A stretch of 64,000 nt of DNA from Nipponacmea schrenckii (GCA_030562195.1 CM060201.1:29184067-29248066); one strand, 5' to 3'. Numbered from the stretch's first letter, positions 13,101-25,825 are shown. A program made the numbers and translations. Notes: a model not told the origin generated them from the letters alone.

Positions 13101-14200
13101 TAATTTTATAAAGATTTGTTGTGTAGGTTTATTTCCATATGATCTTGGACAAGTTAAATTTGTAGTATGTCTCCACAAATATTGATAACAGCCTTGCCTT
13201 AATTTGATATACTGAAAATATTTTTATGTAAGTTGGCATATCTTGCTAGACAACTACTTGTTTTAGATTTGATCAAGGACACCTTCTTGAATGACATGAC
13301 ATAGCAAAGACTTCAACACGCTGAATAAATTAAACAGAAATTTCAGTTATTTTAAGAATGTCTGGTTGTCATATCTTAAACTTAAATCAACTGCAATGTT
13401 TAAAATTTATACTCTGAATTTAATAAAATATGCCCTAAGATTTCACTATCTCTCCAAGGAAATGATATTGCGATATTTTATAGGTTAGATAAAATTTTCA
13501 TCAATCAATGTCCATTAAAAAAATAACTTGATAGATGGAGTGGAAAAGGAGTAGACTAATGCAGCTTCTGGCAAATTTCTCTCGTTGCAAACTGCAATGC
13601 GTTGCCTATTTTCAGAAGCTTAATCAGGTGCAGAAATAGGAAATAAAACTACATTTTACTTTCTATTCATTTGTATGATAGATTTGTCAGTTCTTTGTCA
13701 AAATATTATATTTATGATTTAAATTATTGTCTGGAGCAATAAAGACTACCCTCTTCAATTGGTATTAAAATGAGATTTTTTACAACACAATCTGGCCTCT
13801 TTAAGGTGTAGTGTTATTTTTTTTAAATATTTGAGGTTGGGCTAGCTAGGATGTCAAGTTAACATATAACAGTCTAATCATTTCTCACACAGACAGTATT
13901 ATTCATTCACTTTCAAACTATCTGACTCAGTTTATTTAGACGTTAGGTGTAGAGTGTTCACAAACTATCGTATTGTGTTATTTGCACATTTCATATTCAG
14001 TGTTCAAGGGATTATTTTTCGAATCATAATAGACATTGGATAATATTACTTGAAGGTATTTATTAAACATGATATTTTTTATTCTTATTGTGTATTGGAT
14101 AATAATGATTTTAGTTTTCTTTGTTCAAGTTCTTTGTCAATAGTTTTTGCTTTATTTGGTACAGATTCTGGTTTTTCATGAAAGTAAATGCACAAATAGG
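10173..14200 (+). other. Presumed intron, AT-rich
   Basis: About 4 kb without a supported exon. The only notable content is a degenerate copy, in reverse orientation, of the GCTAATGAAGAC-type interspersed repeat at about 13,550-13,640. Confidence 0.35.
13548..13640 (-). repeat. Degenerate interspersed repeat (GCTAATGAAGAC family)
   Basis: Read on the minus strand, it has the same order of blocks as the copies at 17,500 and 41,440: a CTTCTG start, GGCAACGCATTGCAGT, a TTTGCCAGAAG..GC block and ATTAGTCTACTC. It is clearly older and shorter than the other copies. Confidence 0.45.
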
Positions 14201-14408
14201 CAGGGCCCGTATGTATAAAAGTACTTAAGTCTAAGATTACACTTAAGTCATGCCAGTTGTCTTAAGTATTAAGCTTAACTTGCCTTAAATACTTAAGTCG
14301 TATGCATAAAATAAGTTTTTCTTAAGTATATGCTTAAAGTATGCTTAAATTTAAGACACCTGCAGACGTGTCTTAACTTTTTAAGCATGTTGCTCAATAG
14401 CAATCTAA

Positions 14409-14648
14409 ATGGCTGCCATGTTGAATGTACAAAGGAGGAGACCGCGAGTTTTTCCGGAAAGATTGGACCCAATTCAAGAATTTGATGACAGAGAGTTGAT
14501 CAAGCGATACAGATTTGATTCAGAAAGTATTTATTATTTGGAAACTTTAATTGGCAATGACATTGGTCAAGCCACCTATGATGTTGCCCGAATTTCTATC
14601 AAAATTATGAAAACTTTGCCCGAACCCCACCTTTGGCTCCGCCACTGA
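14409..14648 (+). pseudogene. HARBI1-like nuclease, N-terminal remnant
   Basis: The open frame starts MAAMLNVQRRRPRVFPERLD and continues with a FDDRELIKRYRF block and SIYYLETLI. This is the characteristic N-terminal signature of Harbinger nucleases (RPRVFRERxDPL...YDDxEL...YRF). Similarity fades after about residue 55, and the frame ends in unrelated sequence at a stop after 79 codons. The DDE catalytic domain of the roughly 350-residue family is absent. It lies just inside the left terminal repeat region, where ORF1 is expected. Confidence 0.8.
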
Positions 14649-14701
14649 TTCATGTACATATGTTACTCATTATAATCAAATCTATCAATATATAATGATT
14701 T

Positions 14702-14860
14702 TTAGGACCTAGGCATTTCATTGCCTTTTGTCAAATTTAGGAAAACTTCTTTCGTTGTATTCATAAATAACCATCTTAATTTGCCTCTGACCATGCACAT
14801 AAGAATAACTTCATCTTCAGACCAGTTAGGGCGTCGAGCGTGCTTCTTTTCCTGAGACAT
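14702..14860 (-). pseudogene. Myb/SANT-like Harbinger accessory protein, N-terminal remnant
   Basis: The minus-strand frame from ATG at 14,860 codes for 52 residues starting MSQEKKHARRPNWSEDEVIL. RRPNWSEDE followed by a helix is the opening of the Myb/SANT-like DNA-binding domain found in the second protein of Harbinger elements and in NAIF1-like host proteins. The domain breaks after about residue 30, so no complete three-helix fold is coded. Its position and orientation, converging on the nuclease relic, support the element assignment. Confidence 0.7.
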
Positions 14861-15110
14861 TTTCTTTGGCAAGTGCTTTGGGCTGGCTTAATTCGTCTGC
14901 TTTTTTTAACATGACGTCAATAAATGGAATTCACTCACGTGACACTATGGCAAAAAGGTTCTACTTAAGTATTCAAGCTGCTTAGCTAAGCAAGATGCTA
15001 AGAACGTTTATAAATAAGAAATTAAGCATGTTGCTTAGTTAAGTAGATTGAACCATACTTAATAAAAAAGATAAGTTAAAACTTAAGAACTTTTATACAT
15101 TCGGGCCCTG

Positions 15111-15346
15111 GTTTATTCGACACCTATGAAGCCTGGTGAAATTTTCATACTTCACCCCTGTCTTGCTACTTTCAATAGCTTGTGATGGTGATAAAGTTAT
15201 GTTCTGATTTGGGCAAACATCAATGAGGTTTTTGAAGGATTTCAGCCTATTTTTCCTGTGGAAGGCTCTGAAATGGACACAGCCCTTATCATGAAAACCT
15301 AGGTGTATGTCCCAATAATTAAATTTAGCATGTCAGCTCCTGAACG
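15111..15346 (+). other. Intronic spacer
   Basis: Short AT-rich stretch between the Harbinger element and the next minisatellite; nothing recognisable. Confidence 0.4.
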
Positions 15347-16441
15347 TAAAGTATTATCCTGCCCTTATCAAGAATCTTAATGTACAGTACTATCCTGACC
15401 TTATCAAGAATCTTAATGTACAGTACTATCCTGCCCTTATCAAGAACTGTAATGTACAGTACTATCCCGACCTTATCAAGAACCTTATTGTAAAGTACTA
15501 TCTTGACCTTATCAAGAACCTTAATGTAAAGTACTATCTTGACCTTATCAAGAACCTTAATGTAAAGTACTATCCTGGCTTATCAAGAACCTGTATGTAC
15601 AGTATTATCTTGACCTTATCAAGAACCTTATGGTAAAGTACTATCCTGGCTTATCAAGAACCTTAATGTACAGTACTGTCTTGTCCTTATCAAGAACCTT
15701 AATGTACAGTACTATCTTGACCTTATCAAGAACCTTAATGTACAGTACCATCTTGACCTTATCAAGAACCTTTATGTAAAGTACTATCCTGGCTTATCAA
15801 GAACCTTAATGTACAGTACAATCTTGACTTTATCAAGAACCTTAATGTACAGTACTTTCTTGACCTTATCAAGAACCTTAATGTACAGTACTATCTTAAC
15901 CTTATCAAGAACCTTCATGTACAGTACTATCTTGACCTTATCAAGAACCTTTATGTAAAGTACTATCCTGGCTTATCAAGAACCTTAATGTACAGTACAA
16001 TCTTGACCTTATCAAGAACCTTAATGTACAGTACTATCTTGACCTTATCAAAAACCCTTTTAAATGAAACAGGGAACTTAATTATCCTTGCCCTTTATCA
16101 AGAACCTTAATGTACAGTACTTTCTTGCCTTTATCAAGAACCTTAATGTACAGTACCATCTTGACCTTATCAAGAACTTTAAATGTACAGAACTATCTTG
16201 ACCTTACCAAGAACCTTAATGTACAGTACCATCCTGGCTTATCAAGAACCTTAATGTACATGTACTGTACTATCTTGACCCTATGAAGAACCTTAATGTA
16301 AAGTACTATCCCGACCTTATCAAGAACCTTAATGTAAAGTACTGTCTTAACCTTATCAAGAACCTTAATGTATAGTATTATCTTGACTTTATCAAGAACC
16401 TTAATGTACATTATTATTGTGACATTATGAAGAATCTTAAC
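15347..16441. repeat. 36-bp minisatellite (about 30 units)
   Basis: Tandem units built on CCTTATCAAGAACCTTAATG, then TACAGTACTATCTTGA, with period 36. A recurring shorter variant has CTATCCTGGCTTATC in place of the longer junction. One interruption lies near 16,055-16,095. Unit-to-unit identity is high in the middle and lower at both ends. Confidence 0.93.
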
Positions 16442-18530
16442 CTTTATCTTAGCTTGTGTCTTAGTTTTTATACCATCAATTGGATTATTCGACTGATGAA
16501 AATAGAATCAAAAGCTAGAAGTCTGCTATTTTGACTTTTGCATGGGTCTTAGAGTAGAATCTATTCAACATTCTAAGTTAGCTCTAGAAGTATTCCTTTC
16601 AGCACTTCAAAGATATTGTTCAGATAAAAGAGAATATAAATAGCATATATTTGCACTATTTCAATGTTCAATCAGTTGCCTTTGGTTCTTGCAATTCTAC
16701 TTAAAGTATGACTTTGATGATGTGACTTCAGGTTTTACAATATTGATGTCAAAACGCTTACTCTTTGTGGAATTGAACAAGCCATAGACGTCTGATTGAA
16801 AATTGGAATGATGCTATCATTGTCGCCATACACATAAAAAGTTTTAAAACATCTTTACTAAATGGTTTTCATTTTTATTATCACCTCACCTAATTATTTT
16901 CAGACTATCCTTAGCATCATTAAAAATTGTTCTAACAAACAGCCATTGTATATGATATTTAATGTAAATGTATGATAATGCAGATACTGTTATTTATATC
17001 AAATACGTATTTTTATAACAAATATCTTTTTATAAAGAATACTGAAAGTAGGAGCACGTTTATATTTGGATTCTGTTTTTTTAATAAACAAATCTACAGC
17101 CATATGGTTAAATAATATATTAAATAACTTTCTTTATAGCTTACATGTATACATAATATATTTAATAAACTTGACATTTTTATAGCTTCAATGTTCCTTG
17201 TTAAATTTAATGAAGACTTATCATCCCTGATTCAATTTGTAGTTAAAGAGTTTAGCTACTGTCTGACCGTGCAACCAAAAAGCAAACTGGATTGAAAAAG
17301 TTTATTCTTATCAATCTGGAAACAAAACCAACTCAACTACGTAGTTGAACTCCATTGAAGCTTAAAATTTATATAACCTTTGCAGTTAAGTAATACAGAT
17401 TAGTGAAGTTTCTAGAACCACAGGTTTTGAACTGGAATTTAAGCAATATAGTGACTTTGATACACTTATAATGGCTAGAATATCACTATAGAACCTTTAA
17501 GATCCCTCGACAGTTGGAAATTGCAAAAAATGTAGGCTTATGTGGTATGAGTTATGCTGCTGTCCTGGCAAAATTTTCCTCATTGGGCACTGCATGGCGT
17601 TACTTGTCTTCATTAGCCCATAAGGTGTAAAAGAGTAGGACGTAAAACTTTCATGTCTTATGAACCTTTTTATGGGGAGGAGTTTGAGGGCAAGAAGAGC
17701 ATAACTAAGTATATAATCCAATCAAATACTGACAACAAAAATGCCTGGGATTCTTAGATATACCCTTCTTTCCCTCAATGGGTAGTGTCTTTACATTCCT
17801 TAATTTCATGTAAATCTTAACCATTGAGAATTCCACAGAAAAACACACTCATGTATGTAGCTGATTAAATAAAATATTTAGATAAAACAGATTGAAAATG
17901 TGCAGCTCTTGTAGCTTAAAAGTATTTGAAGAATTCGTGAAATGATATTTTGATATAGTAACTACTATAAAAGTATCAGCTGTAGGTAGATCTTAGTAGG
18001 TGGTTTGAGATACTATATATCTTTTATCAGTACTTAAATTAGTCTTATTAGTCAAACTATCATAATCTACCAAATTACTGATAACATTGATTTAAAACTG
18101 GTAGGTAAAGACTTTGTCCAAGAGTTTTAATCTTAACCATCATGATTGCATGTTGCTCAATTTAATCTTGGACTTCCTTTTGTTGTTGTTGAAGTTGGTT
18201 GATTTCTGTTAGGATTCAGCTCTGTCTGATGTCACTCACTTTAGTCACAAACTTCTGTAACAAATTTTATATGTCCAAATTGTCCTCCTTTTGCTTATAA
18301 GATTTCCTTAGATAAAAATTTAAAAAAGTAATTTCATATCATTTTTAATTTGCTTAATATTTCTTGCAGGTTTTCATTTAATTCCTAGATTTCTTGATTA
18401 TGTCTTAATAAGAAAACTTGACATGCTTCATTTTTTTTTCAGATCCTTGGTTACTGTAGTATTGAGCTTAATTTTATGTCCATTTTCTTTTTGTGATTAG
18501 TAATATTGTTAATGTCTTTTGTCCTTTCAG
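16442..18530 (+). other. Intron before the start-codon exon
   Basis: No exon recognised. It contains a copy of the dispersed repeat with AGACGTCTGATTGAAAATTG at about 16,780-16,850 and a reverse-oriented GCTAATGAAGAC-family repeat at 17,500-17,640. The last bases, TTTTGTCCTTTCAG, form a strong polypyrimidine tract and 3' splice site. Confidence 0.4.
17498..17640 (-). repeat. Interspersed repeat, GCTAATGAAGAC family
   Basis: On the minus strand this reads CCTTATGGGCTAATGAAGAC, then AGTAACGCCATGCAGTGC, TTTTGCCAGGACAGCAGC, CCTACA, a CAATTTCCAACTGTCGAG block and GGATCTTAAAGG. The same blocks in the same order occur at 41,430-41,590 and 25,826-25,935 on the plus strand. No tRNA promoter boxes are visible, so it may be the body or tail of a SINE or a small DNA element. 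Confidence 0.65.
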
Positions 18531-18543
18531 ATCAGGGTGAAAA

Positions 18544-18726
18544 ATGTCACAATTTGACACCCTTCTAGATTTTGGGGACAACCCAGCTTCAGAAACCAAT
18601 GGCTCAACTACAAAGCAGGATTTCGATGAATTTGATCCGTTTTCGCCATCATCAGGAACAGTTAAAGTGGAAGGGAAGATGTCTGCAGATGATAATCTGT
18701 TGGTAGATTTTGGACTAGATTCTCAG
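18544..18726 (+). CDS. Start-codon exon of a long gene coding for an acidic, DPF-containing N-terminus
   Basis: The exon runs 18,531-18,726 (acceptor TCCTTTCAG, donor CAG|GTTTGT) with 13 bases of leader, GAAAAATG start context and 61 codons ending in phase 0. The peptide begins MSQFDTLLDFGDNPASETNG and includes DFDEFDPFSPSSG and LLVDFGLDSQ. LLDFG/LLVDFG and DPF resemble short motifs that bind clathrin and AP-2 ears. That is motif-level inference only. The phase-0 end fits the phase-0 start of the NPLY exon at 43,395/50,458, so they probably belong to one gene across a very long intron. I do not recognise the protein. A short acidic first exon followed by a huge low-complexity exon would fit the variable N-terminus of a reticulon, but the reticulon domain would lie outside the window and this is only a guess. 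Confidence 0.7.
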
Positions 18727-21165
18727 GTTTGTATATGCTTATTGTATCTTCTGATCAAATTCAAATTATGGTGTTTTGCATGGTCACTTAGAACTTGCAA
18801 ATGAAATAGCTTAGCCATCTTTGTCTACAAGAAAATGGGTGAATCAAGGCTATGATCAGCGAAATATTTTGATCATGAAAATTTCTTTATGACCAATCAT
18901 GGTTTGTACAACAATTTGTATCTTTAATCCAACAAGTAATGTTTGTGTGGGGGTCTGATTCAGTTTTTTGAAATCATGCTACTGAAATTACTTGTGGACA
19001 ATTTTTTTGGGAGTCAAAATATTGCCGGTGCACAACTTGTTAAGATGTTAATGGTGGGTGAAATTGTTTTAAACACTCTTGTGACATTTATTTCTAAACT
19101 CTGATAAAAAAACAGATGTCAGTTATCAGTTTAACTGCTGTTTGTAAACACGATTCTAGGATGATTCAGATATTGTTGAGGATTGTCCTTCTAGAAATTT
19201 ATTATCCTCTTTACCATTATTAATCACTGGTTTTTTATCAGTTAAATTACTAGTGGCTGAATCATACCATTCTTCTGCCTCAGACTTTGTTGAATTCATG
19301 TTTCCCTTGTCAGTGACGCATGTTAAAAGGGACAGACAATTTCGTTAATTAAAAATCTTGTCCAAAGAATAGCAAAATCAGAAGTGATAGTTGCATATTA
19401 GTAGTGAACTATTTCTAACAGAAGTGCCATCAGGTGTAAGATGAGTAAGCATGATTTGCTTTATTTCATGATTAAATAATATTGCAATTCATTAAAGACT
19501 TTGGTAAAATGGAACTGCGAAAGATGATAGTAATAGATTGGTAACCCAATCTATTTGGTTGTAAATGTGTTAACTGCATTGAAATACCCATAGATCTTAT
19601 TTTTCAACTCTACTCAAGCAGAGCTCAAAACATCACTTACAATAAGTACATGATTAAAATGGATTTTATTATAAAATTAAATAATAGCAACGTAAGGTGC
19701 AGTAGAACATTGTTTATTACAAAAAAAACTATGAATGGTGACATACGTAACGCCAACTATATATCCTATATTGGTGTCTGTGAAATGCCAGTTTAAATTC
19801 GTATATTTGCCGCAAAAAGGGGTGCGCACCATATATGGGTAAATGAATTTTCCTCCAATTTCGCGGAGGCAAGGAAGGGGTGCGCATTATACATGCTTGT
19901 GCACTATATTCGGAATTATACGGTAGGCCTAAATGTGAAGTCAGAAAGTTTCAGACTAACGTTATTCAGGTTTCTTGATTTAATTTTAGAGTAATTCTGT
20001 TAATTTATCAGAGACCGGTTAAAATAATATCTTAAAATTGAATTATCCTTTCTATAATCCTACACTCCTTGAACCAGATAATTAATTTTCATCTAAAAAT
20101 AAGTCAAGAATTTGATGGCCACCAGATGAGCTATGTTAATCTTGCTCTCTAGAATATAAACAGCCTGTGATTTTGATAAGTTTGCAACAGTTGTTCCTAT
20201 ATTTTTACATCCTCCTGACAGATTTTACTTCTCTTGTATAGTGGAGATAAGACAGTTTCTATCTTTAATGGAATTTGGAGGAAAGGTAAGCCTTTAAAAA
20301 GATCATAAGGAGATGTGTTTGTTTTGATGGGAATATTAAGCAGTTATCCTGTTTTTATGTTTGAGTAGAAAGTTGAAATTAGTGTTCAATATTCTTTAAG
20401 GATTCAAAACAGGTTTTCTACCTATATCTGTGGAGCGAATTAAGATGTCAAGGCTTATAAAATACAAATTAAGGTATAACATACTTATTGATAATAACAA
20501 GGTGCATAACATTTCAAAATAATTTACATGTGACATCATTAGATAACAATAAATTGTTATTATAAACTATGTTATTCCATAATTTATTGTTCAAATCTTA
20601 TTATGTCAAGGTGCAAAAAACAGTAAGTTTGAAAGTTGACAAGCATTTGTTTCACTCAATTAGTATGATATGTATGAGTAAGCATATATGTATATTATGC
20701 TAATTAGCTGTTTGAATATTTATGTATATCTCTATTTCGTGCTTTCATAGTTGTGGAATGAGTGAGATTTGCGTCACATCTATCTTAAGACTTTGTGAAA
20801 TAGTGATTCAGTGAAATTTCTACTAATTTTCTTTGTTGATTTTGCACTTATTAATTCTTAAAAAAATGTAAATTTTAAACTTTTTCTTTGTTTGGTTATA
20901 TGGAAATAGCTTAGAGCGAAAAGTTTTATGTCGTTTCACAGCAAAGGGATTTATGTTAACCTGCCTTCTTGTATTTTCTATACACTACACTGTAGTTAAA
21001 AACCTATAAATCTTATTTATGAATATATTGACACAGAAATATAATAAATTAAGTTTCTTATTTGATATCTTTCTATTTTCTCTTGTTAAATATTTTTATA
21101 CCAAATGTAAAATCTAGAGATGTTGCATTACTCCAGGGACCAGAGAAATTTAGACTTAGCATTGG
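18727..21165 (+). other. Long intron, first part
   Basis: AT-rich with no exon. A possible transposon fragment at 19,805-19,925 has two GGGGTGCGCA blocks and ends in ATTATACGGTA. Confidence 0.4.
19805..19925. repeat. Possible DNA-transposon end fragment (GGGGTGCGCA blocks)
   Basis: Contains GGGGTGCGCACCATATATGG and, 60 bases later, GGGGTGCGCATTATACATGC followed by TATTCGGAATTATACGGTA. The CpG content is unlike the surrounding intron. Similar GTGCGCATTATAC motifs occur in interspersed repeats of several invertebrates (from memory). No second terminus was found, so the boundaries are uncertain. Confidence 0.3.
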
Positions 21166-21612
21166 TTCAGTTGATTTAGAGTAAGGATATGTTAGGTTGC
21201 TTTAGAGTAAACATATGTTAAGTTAATTTAGAGTAAACATCTGTTCAGTTGATTTATATAACATCTGTTCAGTTGATTTAGAACAAACATCTGTTCAGTT
21301 GATTTAGAGCAAGCATATGATAAGTGGATTTAGAGTAAGCATCTGATCAGTTAATTTAGAATAAACGTCTGTTCAGTTGATTTAGAGTAAGCATATGTTA
21401 AGTGGATTTAGAGTAAGCATATGATAAGTGGATTTAGAGTAAGCGTTTGTTCAGTTGATTTAGAGTAAGCATCTGTTCAGTTGATTTAGAGTAAGCATAT
21501 GTTAATTTGATTAAGAGTAAGCATTTGTTCAGTTGATTTAGAGTCAGGATATATTAGGTTGATTTAGAGTTAAGTATCTGTTCAGTTGATTTAGAGTAAG
21601 CATATGTTAGGT
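21166..21612. repeat. 26-bp minisatellite, block 1
   Basis: About 17 units of AGTTGATTTAGAGTAAGCAT plus TTGTTC or ATGTTA. Two unit types (ATCTGTTC and ATATGTTA/ATATGATA) are interspersed. Confidence 0.9.
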
Positions 21613-22172
21613 TTAGTTGAAGTTGGTCTATGTGATCTCAAACACAAATAAATGATTACACTTGGATTGAGATCATTAGCAATGAAACGGGATAGATTTG
21701 TGGATCAAATTAATTACTGAGTATGTTTATTGTAAGTTATCAGAGCATGTAGTGTAGGTTGTTTATTGTTGAAGTTTAGATTGTAGTAAATCTCAGACAC
21801 TGTTTGTCTCTTTCATCTTATATATTAGTACTGTTGTTCAAAATTATATACAGTAATAAACATTTTACATATCCTACTAATGTAAACCTATTAAGTTGGT
21901 AATATAGCAAATTTTAAAAATAAAACGGTTGAAGAGAACATGAATAAGAGTAATGTCCCATTACTTACTCTTCTGTAGAAGTCACATTTTCCATCTTATA
22001 TAATGGTTTAAATTGTTTCATTTTACATGTTATTTGATAGTTAATTTTACCTCCTGCACTTTGAATGCTAATGCCAATGAAGCACATAACATATTAGTTG
22101 CTTTCACCTCAATAGCTTACGTAGCTAAAATGCCAGATTTATCCATATTTGTGTCAAATTATATTAGGAGTT
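21613..22172 (+). other. Spacer between two blocks of the same minisatellite
   Basis: Non-repetitive AT-rich intron separating two arrays of the same 26-bp unit. This implies that one array was split by insertion, or that the unit was seeded twice. Confidence 0.4.
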
Positions 22173-22505
22173 TTGGGTTGATTTAGAGTAAGCATATGTT
22201 AAGTTGATTAAGACTAAGGATATGATCAGTTGATTTACAGTAAGCATATTTTTAGGTTGATTTAGAGTAAGGATATGTTAAGTTGATTTAGAGTAAGGAT
22301 ATGTTAGGTTGATTTAGAGTAAGCATAAACATATGTTAAGTTTAGAGAAGTTATGACAACATTTGGTTGATTTAGATTAAGGATATGTTAGGTTGATTAA
22401 GGAATAAGAATATGCTAAGTTGATGAAGGAGTAAGCATATGTTAAGTTGATTTAGAGTAAGCATATGTTAAGTTGATTTGAAGTAAGCATATGTTAAGTT
22501 TAGTG
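22173..22505. repeat. 26-bp minisatellite, block 2
   Basis: About eleven units of the same family as 21,166-21,612 (TTGATTTAGAGTAAGCATAT). One interruption (GTTTAGAGAAGTTATGACAA) near 22,338 recurs in part at the array end (GTTTAGTGAAGTTATGACAT, near 22,498). Confidence 0.88.
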
Positions 22506-24872
22506 AAGTTATGACATGAGCAATATTTGGTTTTAACAAATTTTCAGCAAATTATTTTAGTTACAATCAATTTTAGAATCTGAACAACTGACTCCAATGC
22601 TATTAGTTGTCCTTGAGTTGATTTGGACAATGGGTTGTGTCTAGTTGATAAATGAAGGAGAAGTAAGGTAAAATAGTGTTTAATTTTGTTGACAAGTTTA
22701 CAAGGTGTCACAGGATTTTAACTGAGGACTGACCAGCCCTAACAACTTGTGGATATTCATAACATTTTCAGGTATGTAGACATTTTGAAAGCACAGAAGT
22801 AAACTCCATTCCTTGTTTATGACCTGACATGTAGATTGATTTTTTTTGTTTCAAAAAATGATACATTGTATAGTATTATCGTTGATGAGATAAAAAATCA
22901 CTTTTAGAATAATATTCGTTTTTTGACTAAAGTGTTAAGATCCTAAAATTGTGTACAGCCAGTGTCAGAAATTTAGTTTCGATTTTGTAGTCTTTTCTGA
23001 CTCAATTTTGACAATTTGGAAAGTTCAGGAATTCGGAATTTTACGTTCACTGCTAGACACATCTTGTCACTTAAGTCTGCACATCCTTAGACTCAAGTTG
23101 ACATGATAAATGAGATAGATATACTGGGTTACAATTTAACCCTTTAAGCACCAGGTGTTGAATTAATATAGTCAGACAAGTTGTTATTGTGTATATAATT
23201 TGATTCATAAGGGGTTAAAACAAGGGTGACATGTTAGTGTGTGAGAAAAAGGAAATAATTAACTTAGTAAAGTTGAAGTGTTTATCCTGTCAACGTAGGT
23301 TATTAAACTCTCAAATGTCAAAATATATAAATCAACAATTTTAATGCTGAAATATAATTATTTCATTTTTAATTTCAATTTAATTGATTGTGCCCTAAGC
23401 TTGTAAGTGATCTTTTAAAATATGTTATGTGGACTCTCTGTTACCTTTATACCTCAAAAGTCTATTGAAATATATGCAGTTGTGTTGATTACTTTACCTT
23501 TTGTCAGTTTGGTGTAGAATACAAGTAAAAAACAGAATGTTGTAAAGTAATTAACAGATTTCTAATGTAAAGGTATAAAAAATAGAACGTTTTTATTATT
23601 TTCTTAACAGATTTCCAACAGATGGGGAAGATTTTTGACTTAAAGCTGCAATATTTCTGCATAATTCTAAGACATCATTGAATATAATTTATTGCAAAGA
23701 AATTTTGAAGACTATTAATAAATAACTATATTACTGATAAATTTCAATAGTTCTAGTGTTAATGGCACATTTATCTGTAAATCTGTTCTTGAAGAAGTTG
23801 AATATAGATTTTGATTTCAGATAGGTTTTATCAACAAAGACTCAATAATGACAAACTTTGCAAGAAATGGAATAATTGCTTATATGGCAAAACATTCAAT
23901 GTTACACTAAACCATTTTATGGAATCTGTTCTGAAAACTGTTCTCAAGCCTTTGGTATGAATTAAAATGGTTATCAATAACTTTATCTGTTTCTAAGAAC
24001 AAAGATTTCTAATATATCCAACTGGATATAAACTGGTGAGAGACAAAAAGAAAAGATTTAGCATGATTCCAAAAAGACTTGGGCAGTCAGTGATTACAGA
24101 AGTCTTGGCACGAATGAGATTCAGAGATTTTCTTCTGTACCTTATATGGTTGTACAGATGAGTGCTGTGTAGTCAAATTTACTTAAACAGAAGCTTCTAA
24201 TCAATTTCTTTTAAATTAATTCTGTAAAAAGATTCTGGAAATTTGAAATCTCAGAAAAGAGTTGAAACTTCCTCCATGTAATGACTGTATGTCTAACAGA
24301 TGTGAGATGTCTATGAATTAAACATGTATTCTATCTTAAATGGTTTAAAGTTATGGATGAGCTACTATAAATAATAAACATATCTATTAAACTTTCATGA
24401 CTCAGACAGAACCCATTCAAACTGATAAACAGAAAAATTGTCTTTTGTTATTTAGATATGGCTGATCACGTTGAAGGTTCACTGAATATAGTTTTGATTT
24501 AATGCATTGTATTTATGGCCATTTTGTGAGAAATATGAAAAGTATATCTTTATTAATTCGAATGAAGTTTGTTCAGTCTCCACAAAGTCTTTGTTTTGGA
24601 ATCAGAAATGAACTTTCTGTTGATTTTGCCTCTGAAATCCAAACAGAAAACGTATGCCTCATTAGTTATATATATTTTGAACTCTTTGGTTTCAAATTGA
24701 CAACAGCAAATTTCTTTATTGGTAAGCAAGAACGCACCGTATTTTAGTGACCATAAGCTATGTTACAAGCTGTGTTCATGACTATATTCATATACTTTTA
24801 TCTGAATGTTACTTTAAATAATATTTTGAAAAACATTAGTCAAAGTTATTTTAAATGATACTCATCTTAAAC

Positions 24873-25060
24873 GTTAAACAATTTACTTCTGCTGCTCAAA
24901 ACTGAAATGAATACATGACATAGTAAATAAATGTGGATCTCTCAAACAGATCTTTTATTAAGAATTTATCCTTTTCATTCTTTTTGAAATAATGCTTGTT
25001 AAACAATTTACTTCTGCTGCTTAGAACTCAAATGAAGACATGACATAGTAAATAAAAGAT
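24873..25060. repeat. Local direct duplication, two copies
   Basis: TTAAACAATTTACTTCTGCT, then GACATAGTAAATAAA, occurs twice about 121 bases apart with minor changes. This is an ordinary small tandem duplication. Confidence 0.75.
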
Positions 25061-25825
25061 GGTGGACATCTCATCTTTTTAGAAATTGAATGAAAGTATT
25101 TCTCCTTTACTTTTTGTGTCTGTAGAATTCAAGTTTTAAGTGCAGATCATGAACATTTTGGTGTCAAATCTTGACATTTTCTCCAAGGTACGTCTAGAAA
25201 CATGACCTTTGTGGCGTTATCTTGGTTCATGGCAGTATCAGGTGGAACATGTGGAGTAGAGTTTCTTATCATTTATTATGACTTGCATCATTTCTTTCTG
25301 CTAGATAACTTCTTCTCTTCTTAGATTACTTCATCTCTTTTACTCATCACTCATTCTAAACTTTCTCTAACTCTTCACCAGTTATTTCAACTTAAACAGA
25401 TAAGCCAGTATTAAGCATGACTAATAGAAAGGAATTTTTAATTTCATTTTATAGCTTGAACATTTAAGAGGGTTTCAATATAATATAAATGGTCTTTAGA
25501 AGCACTAGAAATGCACAACATCATATAATTCATTCAAAGATACCACAAACTAGGAAGTTTCTTTTTGTTCTGTTCGATTTATGGGTTTCTATATAGTATC
25601 TTAGAGTCTCAAGAAATGAGTCATTACTTGAATTACTTTAAACACAAATAATTCTGGATCCACATGGATTTGAAGTCAAAAATAATGTACAATTGGTAAA
25701 ACAATATGCTGAATGTATTGCAATAAAATAGAACCTACAAAAGAAATGTAAAATGTGTATAATTTTGTATTAAAAATATGTCAGGTCAATGAAATGAATT
25801 TCAGTTTTAGGTCTAACTCTTCTGC

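Larger units (their letters stand above)
14201..15110. mobile_element. PIF/Harbinger-type DNA transposon, internally deleted
   Basis: A 910-bp element bounded by 29-base terminal inverted repeats (14,201-14,229 and 15,082-15,110). They begin CAGGGCCCG, continue ATGTATAAAAG, and differ at two positions. Subterminal regions are rich in CTTAAG/TACTTAAG motifs in both orientations. Inside are the N-terminal relic of a HARBI1-like nuclease (plus strand) and, from the other end on the minus strand, the N-terminus of a Myb/SANT-like protein. This is the standard two-gene convergent layout of Harbinger elements. The catalytic part of the nuclease is gone, so the copy is non-autonomous. A 3-base target duplication expected for this superfamily is not evident. 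Confidence 0.85.

Noticed and set aside
18544..18804. 86-codon gene ending at 18,804
   Set aside because: The part after 18,726 reads through a good donor (CAG|GTTTGT) into intron. Only the first 61 codons are taken as coding.
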